In this document: piece by piece, positions 45,191-53,704 of the stretch
Layout of the letters: every line of letters begins with the position of its first letter
Position numbering within the stretch: position 1 is the first letter of the stretch
Origin: Betaproteobacteria bacterium
GTDB lineage: Bacteria > Pseudomonadota > Gammaproteobacteria > Burkholderiales > SG8-39
DNA length: 64,000 nucleotides
NCBI GenBank assembly: GCA_009693235.1
Contig: SHXR01000003.1
Location: 29,936 to 93,935, forward strand
Direction of reading: 5' to 3'
Notes under the pieces: model-generated
The model's input: the letters and a program-made list of their open reading frames with translations, nothing else
Told to the model about the DNA's origin: nothing
Databases searched by the model: none
Translations under genes and position numbers: made by a program

Positions 45191-47017
45191 TCAGGCTTCC
45201 GCTTCGACCGATCGTGCAGCGCGTTTGCGCTCGTGCGCGAGCAGATGGCGCTTGCGCATGCGAATCGATTTCGGCGTGACTTCGACGAGTTCGTCGTCCT
45301 GAATGAACTCGACCGCGTATTCAAGGCTCATCTGCACCGGTGGCGTGAGAACGATGTGCTCGTCTTTGCCTGAGGCGCGGACGTTGGTGAGTTTCTTTTC
45401 CTTGATGGGATTGACCACGAGATCCGAATCGCGACTGTGGATGCCGACGATCATGCCCTCGTACAGGCGCTCACCGGGCGAAACGAATAGCCGGCCGCGA
45501 TCCTGCAGGAACCAGAGCGCGTAGGCGACCGCTTCGCCTTGATCCTGCGAGACCAACACGCCATTGGCGCGTCCGGGCAGATCGCCTTTCCAAGCGTCGT
45601 AGGAATCGAACAGATGGCTCATGACGCCGGTGCCGCGCGTGACGTTGAGGAATTCGTTCTGAAAACCGATCAGGCCGCGCGCAGGAATGCGATATTCGAG
45701 GCGCACGCGTCCTTTGCCGTCTGGCACCATGTCAACCAGATCACCGCGCCGATCACCGAGCGATTCCATGACGGCACCCTGATGTGGCTGCTCAACATCA
45801 AGTGTGAGCGATTCATAGGGCTCGCTCAACGCGCCATCGATCGTGCGGGTAATGACGCGCGGACGCCCCACCGCCAGCTCGTAGCCTTCGCGGCGCATGC
45901 TCTCGATGAGAATGGTGAGATGCAGCTCGCCCCGCCCGGAGACGCGAAACACATCGGCATCGGCGGTTTCTTCGACTCGCAAGGCAACGTTGGTATGCAG
46001 CTCACGGAACAGGCGATCGCGAATCTGCCTACTCGTTACAAACTTACCTTCCGTCCCGGCATAGGGAGAGCTATTGACCTGGAAGCTCATCGTGAGCGTC
46101 GGTTCGTCGATGGCGAGTGGCGGCAATCCTTCTGGGCGTTCCACGGCTGCCACGGTGTTGCCGATCTCGATGCCTTCAAGGCCGGTGATCAATGCGATAT
46201 CGCCCGCCGACGACTCTTCGACCTGCGCCCGCTCAAGCCCCTTCATCGTATAGACCAAGCCGACGCGGCCTTTGTTGAGGACCTTGTCGCCATGCATGAC
46301 CACCACCTCGGAGCCGGGACGAACGCGTCCACGACGAATCCGACCGACCGCGATCCGGCCGACATAGTTTGAATAATTCAGCGCACTCACCTGAAACTGC
46401 AACGGCCCGTCGGCACCCTCATCGGCAGGCGCGGGCACCCGTTCGAGAATGGTGTCGAGCAGCGCCTTCATATCGGGTTCACGCGTACCGGGCTTGTTGG
46501 AGGCCCAACCTTCCAATGCAGAGGCAAATACCACCGCGAAGTCGAGTTGCTGCTCGCTCGCATCGAGATTGGCAAACAGATCGAAGGTGCGGTCGATCAC
46601 CCAGTCCGGACGGGCATTCAACCGATCCACCTTGTTGATGACGACGATGGGCGAGAGTCCCTGTGCGAGGGCTTTCTTGGTCACGAAGCGCGTTTGCGGC
46701 ATCGGGCCTTCCACCGCATCGACCAGCAGCAGCACGCCATCGACCATGCCCAACACGCGTTCGACTTCACCGCCGAAATCGCGATGGCCAGGCGTGTCGA
46801 CGATGTTGATCCGCACGCCAGCATGTTCAATTGCGCAGTTCTTGGCGAGGATGGTGATGCCGCGTTCTTTTTCCAGATCGTTGGAATCCATCACGCGCTC
46901 GACCACCCGTTCATGGGCGGCGAAGGTGCCGGTCTGTTGCAGGAGCTTATCGACGAGCGTGGTTTTGCCGTGATCGACGTGCGCGATGATGGCGATATTG
47001 CGAATGAGACGAGACAT
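45191..47017 (-). CDS. typA: Translational GTPase TypA/BipA
   Basis: 608 residues, normal length. G1 [10 protein letters not shown]2-region RGITILAK, G3 [12 protein letters not shown]4 NKVDR and the C-terminal BipA domain ([38 protein letters not shown]). Ribosome-associated GTPase acting in stress and cold growth. Start at 47017 is by homology ([16 protein letters not shown]); the Shine-Dalgarno is weak. Intact. Confidence 0.96.
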   Translation of the reverse strand: MSRLIRNIAIIAHVDHGKTTLVDKLLQQTGTFAAHERVVERVMDSNDLEKERGITILAKNCAIEHAGVRINIVDTPGHRDFGGEVERVLGMVDGVLLLVDAVEGPMPQTRFVTKKALAQGLSPIVVINKVDRLNARPDWVIDRTFDLFANLDASEQQLDFAVVFASALEGWASNKPGTREPDMKALLDTILERVPAPADEGADGPLQFQVSALNYSNYVGRIAVGRIRRGRVRPGSEVVVMHGDKVLNKGRVGLVYTMKGLERAQVEESSAGDIALITGLEGIEIGNTVAAVERPEGLPPLAIDEPTLTMSFQVNSSPYAGTEGKFVTSRQIRDRLFRELHTNVALRVEETADADVFRVSGRGELHLTILIESMRREGYELAVGRPRVITRTIDGALSEPYESLTLDVEQPHQGAVMESLGDRRGDLVDMVPDGKGRVRLEYRIPARGLIGFQNEFLNVTRGTGVMSHLFDSYDAWKGDLPGRANGVLVSQDQGEAVAYALWFLQDRGRLFVSPGERLYEGMIVGIHSRDSDLVVNPIKEKKLTNVRASGKDEHIVLTPPVQMSLEYAVEFIQDDELVEVTPKSIRMRKRHLLAHERKRAARSVEAEA

Positions 47018-47217
47018 GCGAGACCCAGGAGGCGAGGGGAAGCTGCGGACCTCGATGGAATGCGGCGGGCACACGGCGAGGGAGGCCGGCATTATACGTA
47101 GGAGAGGGACCACTGAACACAGAAACAGGTGAATTCGGATGAAAATACTTTGCATACTCTGCCCTCGACGCCGCTGGCACGCAAAATATCCCCAATTTCG
47201 ACGGCGGTCACGCCAAA

Positions 47218-48039
47218 ATGACCACCATGCATACCTTTCCGACGCTTTTTATTTCACACGGTTCACCCATGATGGCGGTCGATCCGGGGCAGACCGGCGC
47301 CATGTTGCAGCGATTGGCGACCCAATTGGGTAAGCCGCGGGCCATCGTGATGGTGTCCGCCCATCACATGACCTTGATGCCGGAGGTTGGGATGGCGCTA
47401 CGTCCAGCGACGATTTACGATTTTTCCGGCTTTCCCGAGGCGCTCTATCAGATCAACTACCCGGCCAGGGGCGCCGCCGATATCGGCGAGTGGATCTTGC
47501 AGCTGCTAAGCGATGCGGGCATCGCCGCCCGCCCGAATCCGCAGCGGGGCCTTGATCACGGCGCCTGGTCGCCAATGCTGCACATGTACCCGGACGCCGA
47601 CATACCGATCGTCCCGTTATCCATCCAACCGCGGATGGATGCACGTCATCATTTTACAATGGGTCGTGCGATCGCGGCCCTGCGCAGCGAAGGCGTTCTC
47701 GTCATTGGTTCTGGCAATCTCACCCACAACCTGCGTGACATTTCTCGGAGGGAACGGGACGGCCCAACAACGCCGTATGTGGCCGAATTCCAAGCGTGGT
47801 TTGCCCAGCAGCTCGCGATGTGCGACATCGATGCGCTCCTTGATTGGGAGCGCAGTGCTCCGCATGGTCGTCGGGCGCATCCCGCCGATGACCATCTCCT
47901 GCCGATTTTCGTCGCCCTTGGTGCAGGCGGTGATGGCGCGGCGACGAGGCGCTTGCATGAGGACGTCAATTACGGCGTGCTCGCCATGGATGCCTACGCA
48001 TTTGGCGATACCGGCGCTGCGCTGGAGCAATTTAGTTAG
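47218..48039 (+). CDS. DODA-type extradiol dioxygenase (YgiD-like)
   Basis: 273 residues. LFISHGSPMMAVDPG (His metal ligand), VSAHHMTL, GLDHGAWSPMLHMYP and GSGNLTHNLRD are the LigB-superfamily motifs of the class III extradiol dioxygenases of the DOPA-cleaving group, which use a non-haem metal to open catechol rings. Start ATG 47218, with ATG 47227 also possible. The final TAG is formed at the insertion point of element D. Stand-alone gene. Confidence 0.9.
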   Translation: MTTMHTFPTLFISHGSPMMAVDPGQTGAMLQRLATQLGKPRAIVMVSAHHMTLMPEVGMALRPATIYDFSGFPEALYQINYPARGAADIGEWILQLLSDAGIAARPNPQRGLDHGAWSPMLHMYPDADIPIVPLSIQPRMDARHHFTMGRAIAALRSEGVLVIGSGNLTHNLRDISRRERDGPTTPYVAEFQAWFAQQLAMCDIDALLDWERSAPHGRRAHPADDHLLPIFVALGAGGDGAATRRLHEDVNYGVLAMDAYAFGDTGAALEQFS

Positions 48040-48079
48040 GGAAACGCGAGGGGGCGAGCCCCCTTGTTCAGTGGTTCCT
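48039..48079 (+). repeat. MITE-like element, copy D (internally deleted)
   Basis: 41 bp, the shortest copy. GGGAAACGC at the left, then directly GAGGGGGCGAGCCCCC, a strong hairpin, and TTGTTCAGTGGTTCCT at the right. TA flanks both ends (48037-48038 and 48080-48081). Relative to C and E, about 50 bp between the left end and the central hairpin are missing. Its first base completes the TAG stop of the dioxygenase gene. Confidence 0.8.
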
Positions 48080-48097
48080 TAGCGACGTGAGGCGGCT

Positions 48098-49261
48098 TTA
48101 ACGCGGATTGATGGCCCGCTCGACACTTTCCAACAGCTTCACAAACGCTTCTTCAAATTGCCGCACGCCGTCTTTCAGCAATCCCGCCGTGACGGATTCA
48201 AGAGAAATTCCGAGCGTGCTGAGATCGCTGAGTGCTTGGTGCGCGGCGGCCATATTTTCATTCAGGCTTGCACGCACTGCGCCGTGATCGCGAAAGGCGT
48301 TCAAGGTGGCAGGCGGCAGCGTGTTGACAGTGTCCGCGCCGATCAATTCTTCGACATAGACGACGTCGCGGTAAGCAGGATTCTTCGTTCCGGTGCTGGC
48401 CCAAAGGAGCCGCTGCGGACGCGCAGCCGCCGCTGCCAGCGCCTGCCAGCGCGGCGCGCTGATCAGTTCTTGATATCTCGCGTACGCAACCTTTGCGTTG
48501 GCAATGGCGATGCGACCGCATAGCGATGTGGCGAGTGCTGCGTTCGGACCACCCGACTTGGCAATCTCATTTAGCTGTGGATCGATGGCCGCATCGATCC
48601 GGCTCACAAAAAAACTCGCAACGCTTGCAATGCCGGTGACCGATTGCCCCTGTTTGGCGCGATCTTCGAGTCCGGCGATATAGGCTTCCGCCGCGGCCTC
48701 GTATGCCGAGCGTGCAAACAGCAGCGTGACATTGACGTTCAGGCCCAAGGCGATCAGTGCGCGAATCGCCGGAATGCCATTTGGGGTGCCGGGCACTTTG
48801 ATCATCAGATTGGGTTTGCCAACGGCTTGCCAAAGGCGGCGGGCTTCCGCAATCGTGCCTGCCGTATCGGCGGCCAGATCAGGCGAGACCTCGAGGCTGA
48901 CATAGCCGTCCCGTCCGCGCGTGCGCGCATAAACGGGCGCCAAGGCGTCGGCGGCATCACGAATGTCGCGGATGGCAAGTTGCTCGTAGGCCGCTTTGAG
49001 GTTGCGGCGATCGCCGGAGAAATTGCGCAACCATCCTTGATAGGCGGGATCGGTCGCGACCGCGCGCTCAAATATCGCCGGGTTGGAGGTCATGCCCACC
49101 AAACCATCGGTCGCGATCATTTTTGCCAGACCGCCCGATTCAATCAGATCGCGGCGAATGTAGTCGAGCCAGATCGATTGGCCTGCGCTGCCAAGGGTGA
49201 GCGGCGGGTTGTCCGCGAGCGTCGCGTTCGTTGTATGGTTGCGGATACCTGTGCTCATCAT
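48098..49261 (-). CDS. tal: Transaldolase (mycobacterial-type, long form)
   Basis: 387 residues. LTLGSAGQSIWLDYIRRDLI is the start of the long transaldolases; GMTSNPAIFERA, the Schiff-base Lys in NLMIKVPGTPNG and VASFFVSRIDAAID are the family's catalytic segments. Non-oxidative pentose phosphate pathway, transferring a dihydroxyacetone unit. Start ATG 49261 follows GGGGAATCCG; ATG 49258 is next to it. Confidence 0.92.
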   Translation of the reverse strand: MMSTGIRNHTTNATLADNPPLTLGSAGQSIWLDYIRRDLIESGGLAKMIATDGLVGMTSNPAIFERAVATDPAYQGWLRNFSGDRRNLKAAYEQLAIRDIRDAADALAPVYARTRGRDGYVSLEVSPDLAADTAGTIAEARRLWQAVGKPNLMIKVPGTPNGIPAIRALIALGLNVNVTLLFARSAYEAAAEAYIAGLEDRAKQGQSVTGIASVASFFVSRIDAAIDPQLNEIAKSGGPNAALATSLCGRIAIANAKVAYARYQELISAPRWQALAAAAARPQRLLWASTGTKNPAYRDVVYVEELIGADTVNTLPPATLNAFRDHGAVRASLNENMAAAHQALSDLSTLGISLESVTAGLLKDGVRQFEEAFVKLLESVERAINPR

Positions 49262-49350
49262 CGGATTCCCCACCTAATCATGCAGACGAGGCGATAGTAC
49301 GCTCGTGGTCGACGCCAGGCGACCTGTCGCATCCGTTGCCCGTAACGTAA

Positions 49351-49381
49351 TTGTCACGAAGACCTGATTGCGGCGCATAAT
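49351..49381 (+). promoter_or_regulatory. Possible sigma70 promoter of ogt
   Basis: TTGTCA (49351-49356) and CATAAT (49376-49381), each 5/6 to consensus, but 19 bp apart, longer than optimal. The -10 ends only seven bases before the ATG of ogt, which would make the transcript leaderless or nearly so. Tentative. Confidence 0.3.
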
Positions 49382-49387
49382 TTCATC

Positions 49388-49915
49388 ATGACCGCAATCG
49401 CCGGACCATTCGACGCAGTGATGACCACACCGTTTGGCGGCGTGGGGATTTGTACTTCGGCCGATGCATTGATTGAGATTCGGTACCTGCCCAAGTCATC
49501 TCGCGCCGCCCCGCCAAAGAACGCTGTGGCCGCTCGCGCTTTACGGCAGATCGAACGCTATATCGCCGATCCGGAATATCGCTTTGATCTCCCCCTATCC
49601 ATCGCCGGCACCGAATTTCAGCGACGCGTTTGGAACGCCCTTTGCGGCATGCGCGTTGGGGAATCGATGACCTATGGCAGCATGGCGCGTCAATTACAAT
49701 CCAGTCCCCGCGCCGTCGGACAAGCGTGCGGTGCCAATCGTCTGCCGATCGTGATTCCCTGTCATCGGGTGGTTGGTGCTCATGACATCGGCGGATTTGC
49801 CCACCATACCGACGGCTACCTGATTTCGACCAAACGATGGCTACTGTCGCACGAGGCGCCGGCGCGCCAAGACGATTTACTCGCGCCAGCCAAGACACAC
49901 ACCGTGCCGGCTTGA
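49388..49915 (+). CDS. ogt: Methylated-DNA-protein-cysteine methyltransferase
   Basis: 175 residues. FQRRVWNALCGMRVGESMTYGSMA is the helix-turn-helix region (quoted in part) and IVIPCHRVVG the PCHR active site, whose Cys accepts the methyl group from O6-methylguanine. Single-use repair protein. Start 49388 or ATG 49421; the C-terminal tail is long and overlaps the next gene. Confidence 0.92.
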   Translation: MTAIAGPFDAVMTTPFGGVGICTSADALIEIRYLPKSSRAAPPKNAVAARALRQIERYIADPEYRFDLPLSIAGTEFQRRVWNALCGMRVGESMTYGSMARQLQSSPRAVGQACGANRLPIVIPCHRVVGAHDIGGFAHHTDGYLISTKRWLLSHEAPARQDDLLAPAKTHTVPA

Positions 49916-50814
49916 TACCGGGTGATGCCGCACTGATCGACGCGTTTTGTGACGCGCTCTGGTTGGAGGATGGCCTGTCCCGCAATACGCTGGAAGCATA
50001 CCGGCGCGATATCGAGCTCACAGGGACTTGGCTCGCTGCGCAGAAAAGCTCCATCGGGCAGGCGACGGAGGCGGACTTGCTCGGCTATCTCGCACATCGC
50101 TATTCGCTCACGCCGCGACCGCGACCAAGTACCCAGGCGCGTTTGATTTCAAGTCTCAAGCGTTTTTACGGGCACGCGATCCGTGAGCGGACCATGGTGG
50201 TCGACCCGACCGCGCGACTGGATCCGCCTAAGCGCATGCCGCGCTTTCCGAAAACCGTTTCGGAGGCGGATGTCGAGGCGCTGCTCGGCACACCCGATGT
50301 GACATCAACGCTCGGGCTGCGCGATCGCGCCATGCTGGAACTCTTGTATGCCACCGGGCTTCGGGTCACCGAACTGGTGTCGATCAAAGTCGTGCAAGTT
50401 TCGCAGGATATGGGCGTGGTGCGCGTGATAGGCAAGGGATCGAAGGAGCGCCTGGTGCCGATGGGCGAGGTGGCGTCCGACTGGATCGATCGCTACCTCA
50501 AGACGGCGCGCGTGGAACAACTGCAGGGCGGCGGCTCGGATTATCTGTTCGTGACGGCACGACGCGAGCCGATGACGCGGCAAGGCTTTTGGCACATCAT
50601 TAAACGTTATGGTTTGATCGCTATTCCCGACAAACGCCTGTCACCGCATACCATGCGTCACGCGTTTGCGACCCATCTCATCAATCACGGCGCCGACCTG
50701 CGCGTGGTGCAGATGTTGCTCGGTCATGCGGATATCTCCACCACGCAGATCTATACGCATGTGGCGCGCGAACGAATGAAGCAACTGCACGCAAAGCATC
50801 ATCCGCGGGGTTAA
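49837..50814 (+). CDS. xerD: Site-specific tyrosine recombinase XerD
   Basis: 325 residues from ATG 49837, or about 300 from a TTG at 49912 that overlaps the ogt stop (TTGA). N-terminal SAM-like domain DAFCDALWLEDGLSRNTLEAYRRDIEL, and catalytic Arg in YATGLRVTELVS, HxxR in SPHTMRHAFATHLI, His in LLGHADISTTQIYTH and Tyr in the same segment. Acts with XerC at dif for chromosome-dimer resolution. The 49837 start overlaps ogt by 79 bp, more than usual, and favours the later start. Confidence 0.92.
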   Translation: MATVARGAGAPRRFTRASQDTHRAGLIPGDAALIDAFCDALWLEDGLSRNTLEAYRRDIELTGTWLAAQKSSIGQATEADLLGYLAHRYSLTPRPRPSTQARLISSLKRFYGHAIRERTMVVDPTARLDPPKRMPRFPKTVSEADVEALLGTPDVTSTLGLRDRAMLELLYATGLRVTELVSIKVVQVSQDMGVVRVIGKGSKERLVPMGEVASDWIDRYLKTARVEQLQGGGSDYLFVTARREPMTRQGFWHIIKRYGLIAIPDKRLSPHTMRHAFATHLINHGADLRVVQMLLGHADISTTQIYTHVARERMKQLHAKHHPRG

Positions 50815-51221
50815 TGGGCAAAGAGCAGGGCATCCAAGGAGAATCGACCCGGGCCTGCCGCAAGGAGGGCCAACGGAATAATCAGGTACAACAGTCCAGC
50901 GTCCCAGGTGTGGACGCCCGGGCGCGCAAAGGGCTCCTTCTTGCGGACAACCAGTTCCTGCGTCGCGACCAAATAGAAGATCACCAAGCCAAGTGCTGCC
51001 GGAAAGGTTGCAAAGCCCAGCACGATGCAAGCGCCACCGGCGATTTGCACCCACATGGCGATCGCCGCGAGCCAATGGGGCAGGTGATGGTCGCCTGCAA
51101 AGAGCGTGACCTTGCCGACCTTGTTCATGCCGTGAATGAATGAACCGATGCCTACTGCGAGGCGAAGAATCAGCAGCGCGGTATCGACTTGCGCGGCATT
51201 CCATGTGATGAGTTGTCCCAC
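50811..51221 (-). CDS. DoxX family membrane protein
   Basis: 136 residues, four hydrophobic segments. LLILRLAVGIGSFIHGMNKVGKV is the usual start of DoxX; GGACIVLGFATFPAALGLVIFYLV is a later helix pair. GTG at 51221 follows GGGGAG by six bases. Stop converges on and overlaps the xerD stop. Role in membrane redox is poorly known. Confidence 0.83.
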   Translation of the reverse strand: MGQLITWNAAQVDTALLILRLAVGIGSFIHGMNKVGKVTLFAGDHHLPHWLAAIAMWVQIAGGACIVLGFATFPAALGLVIFYLVATQELVVRKKEPFARPGVHTWDAGLLYLIIPLALLAAGPGRFSLDALLFAH

Positions 51222-51355
51222 GTTGGCTCCCCGGTCGGAAGAGAAATGGCGGAATTGCAGGCCGCCCTGAATGTAGCACGCGCTCTTTCCTGGCCGCTGC
51301 AACCGTGCCGGTCCGTCGATCCAATAGAATCCATTGCAACGGGCGATTCCATTTA

Positions 51356-51446
51356 AGGAATCACTGAACAAGAGGGCTCGCGCCCTCGTAACTCCCTGAA
51401 TATTTGAGCGCGCTGATTACACGGGATAGCTTAATCAGCGTTTCCT
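51356..51446 (-). repeat. MITE-like element, copy E (short form)
   Basis: 91 bp flanked by TA (51354-51355 and 51447-51448). Left AGGAATCACTGAACAAG and right CTTAATCAGCGTTTCCT match as imperfect terminal inverted repeats. It holds the AGGGC-TCGC-GCCCT hairpin and a second stem GCTGATTA/TAATCAGC. It lies between the DoxX start and the CoA-transferase start, 28 bp before the latter, unlike B, C and D which lie at gene 3' ends. Confidence 0.88.
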
Positions 51447-51474
51447 TAACCGTTGACGCGGACCCCGCTCTCTC

Positions 51475-52701
51475 ATGCTCACCAATGCACTGCAAGAAAC
51501 ACGTGTTCTCGATTTTGCGCAAGTGGGCGCGGGCCCTTGTACCGCAATGTTGCTTGGCGACATGGGCGCCGAAGTCATCAAAATAGAGTCGTTCGGGGGT
51601 GACATCGGCCGCAAGCTCGGCCCGCCGTTCCAACATGGCGAGAGCACGACATCGATGGCGCTCAATCGCAACAAACGCTCCATCGCCATTGATCTCAAGC
51701 GCCGCGAGGGGGTCGCGCTGGTGCATCGCATGGCCAAGACGGCCGATGTCGTGGTGGAAAGCTTCCGGCCAGACGTCATGGACAAACTTGGCGTTGGCTT
51801 CGCAGCGCTGGCGCAGATCCAACCAAGGATCGTCTATTGCGCGATCTCGGCCTATGGACAAAGTGGTCCGTGGCGCGACAAGCCGGGAGTCGATGGTGTC
51901 CTGCAGGCGGTGTCCGGATTGATGAGCGTGGTGGGACTGGCGGGGCAGGCGCCCTGCAAAGTCCAAATTCCGGCCGTGGATATGACGACCGGATTTCTCG
52001 GTGCGCTTGCCATCGTCAGTGCGCTGCACACACGCAATCGCGAGGGCAAGGGCGGGCTGCTCGATGTGAGCATGTACAACTGCGCGCTCATGTTCCAGTC
52101 GGTTGGTATCACCAACTTTCTGTCGAGCGGAGGGTTTCCTGCGAAGACCGGGAGCGTGGCGCCTTACTCGGCGCCCAATGAGGCGATTCCGACCCAGGAT
52201 GGTTGGATCATGATTGCGGCCTATCATGAGGATCGTTGGAAGGCGTTATGCAATCTGATCGGGGAACCGGAACTCATTAACCATCCGGCATTTGTTGATA
52301 GCCCACGGCGCGTCGCGAATCGCGACCAGATGGTGGCGCATCTCGCCAAGACCTTCCGAACAAAATCGACTGCTGCATGGCAGGCGCTGCTGGAAGCAAG
52401 CGACATCATTGCCGCATCGATCGCCGCGTACGATACGGTGGTTGCTTCGCCGCAGGCCGAGCACAACAACGCCATTGTCACGATGAGAAATGCCATTGCA
52501 GGCGAGGTTCGCATGCCGGGTTTTCTGCTGGGCGACCGCGATTCTCGGGCGCGCGTCCACCGGCCGCCACCGGTGATTGGCGAGCATTCGAAGGAAATTC
52601 TTTTATCCTTCGGCTATAACCATGATGAAGCCGATACGCTCATCGCGACGGGCGTGGTGAAACAGTGGGATGGCGCGGGTGCGCAAGGCGAGGAGCGGTG
52701 A
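51475..52701 (+). CDS. CaiB/BaiF family CoA-transferase
   Basis: 408 residues. RVLDFAQVGAGPCTAMLLGDMGAEVIKIE is the start (quoted in part), SMALNRNKRSIAIDLK and GKGGLLDVSMYNCALM are family segments, and the catalytic Asp lies in IPAVDMTTG. Moves CoA between carboxylic acids. Its TGA overlaps the next ATG by one base. Substrate unknown. Confidence 0.92.
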   Translation: MLTNALQETRVLDFAQVGAGPCTAMLLGDMGAEVIKIESFGGDIGRKLGPPFQHGESTTSMALNRNKRSIAIDLKRREGVALVHRMAKTADVVVESFRPDVMDKLGVGFAALAQIQPRIVYCAISAYGQSGPWRDKPGVDGVLQAVSGLMSVVGLAGQAPCKVQIPAVDMTTGFLGALAIVSALHTRNREGKGGLLDVSMYNCALMFQSVGITNFLSSGGFPAKTGSVAPYSAPNEAIPTQDGWIMIAAYHEDRWKALCNLIGEPELINHPAFVDSPRRVANRDQMVAHLAKTFRTKSTAAWQALLEASDIIAASIAAYDTVVASPQAEHNNAIVTMRNAIAGEVRMPGFLLGDRDSRARVHRPPPVIGEHSKEILLSFGYNHDEADTLIATGVVKQWDGAGAQGEER

Positions 52702-53687
52702 TGCCAACATTTACGGCAGTTCGATTGTTCAATGAAGACGGGCGGCGGGTGAGTCGCGTGGTCACGATGAATCTCGATGATCTCGATCCGGGAGAGGTCG
52801 TCATCAAAACGCGTTTTGCCGCAGTGAATTTCAAAGATGCCCGGGCGGTGAGCGGCGAGGGCAATGTCGTGAAGCGCTTCCCTTGCATTCCCGGGATTGA
52901 AATGTCGGGCGTGGTGGCGTCTTCGGCGCTTGCGCGCTTTCGCGCGGGCGATCGCGTCACCGTGCAAGGCGGTCCGGACTTCGGCATCCGTCGCGACGGC
53001 GCCTATGCCGAATATGTGCGTGTCCCCGCGGCGTGGGTGCATCCGGTCACGGTGGAGTTCGATGAGTTCACGACGATGGCGCTTGGCATCGGCGCCTATA
53101 CATCGTCGGTGGCGATTGAACGGATGATGGCGCTTGGTGTGACGCCGCAAAGCGGCCCGATCGCTGTGACCGGTGCGACCGGCGGCTGCGGCAGCTTCGC
53201 GGTCGACATCCTCGCCGGACTGGGCTTTGAAGTGGTGGCGATCACCGGCAAGGCGAGCGAAGCGGGTTATTTGCGCTCGATTGGCGCTGCACGGGTGATT
53301 GGAAGAGCGGACATAGTGAGCGGTCCAAAGCCCCTCGAAGAACAGCGCTGGGCCGGATGTATCGACACGGTGGGCGGCGCACCGCTTGATGCAATTTTGC
53401 GATCGCTGAAAAAGGGCGGCGTCGTCTGCGCATTTGGCAATGCAGCAGGCGAGACGTTCACGACATCGATTTATCCCTTCATCTTGCGCGGCGCGATGCT
53501 GATTGGCATCAATGCCAATCATCCGGTCGACCAGCGGGGCAGCGCATGGTCACGGCTGGCGACCGATATGAAGCCGCGTCACCTCGATCGCATCATTCAA
53601 ACGATTCCCTTTGCGCAACTGAAACCTTACTGCGATCAATTGATCAAAGGCGGCGCGCGGGGGCGAACGGTGGTGCAGTTTCAATAG
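52701..53687 (+). CDS. MDR oxidoreductase, YhdH/AcuI-like (acrylyl-CoA reductase family)
   Basis: 328 residues. VNFKDARAVSGEGNVVKRFPCIPGIEMSGVV is the YhdH/AcuI start, GATGGCGSFAVDILAGLGFEVVAITGK the NADPH-binding segment and FGNAAGETFTTSIYPFILRGAMLIGIN the conserved end (quoted in parts). No zinc ligands. Reduces an enoyl-CoA with NADPH in known members. Overlaps the CoA-transferase stop by one base with GAGGAG upstream, so co-translated with it. Confidence 0.9.
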   Translation: MPTFTAVRLFNEDGRRVSRVVTMNLDDLDPGEVVIKTRFAAVNFKDARAVSGEGNVVKRFPCIPGIEMSGVVASSALARFRAGDRVTVQGGPDFGIRRDGAYAEYVRVPAAWVHPVTVEFDEFTTMALGIGAYTSSVAIERMMALGVTPQSGPIAVTGATGGCGSFAVDILAGLGFEVVAITGKASEAGYLRSIGAARVIGRADIVSGPKPLEEQRWAGCIDTVGGAPLDAILRSLKKGGVVCAFGNAAGETFTTSIYPFILRGAMLIGINANHPVDQRGSAWSRLATDMKPRHLDRIIQTIPFAQLKPYCDQLIKGGARGRTVVQFQ

Positions 53688-53704
53688 CGCCCTGTTCGCT
53701 GCAT

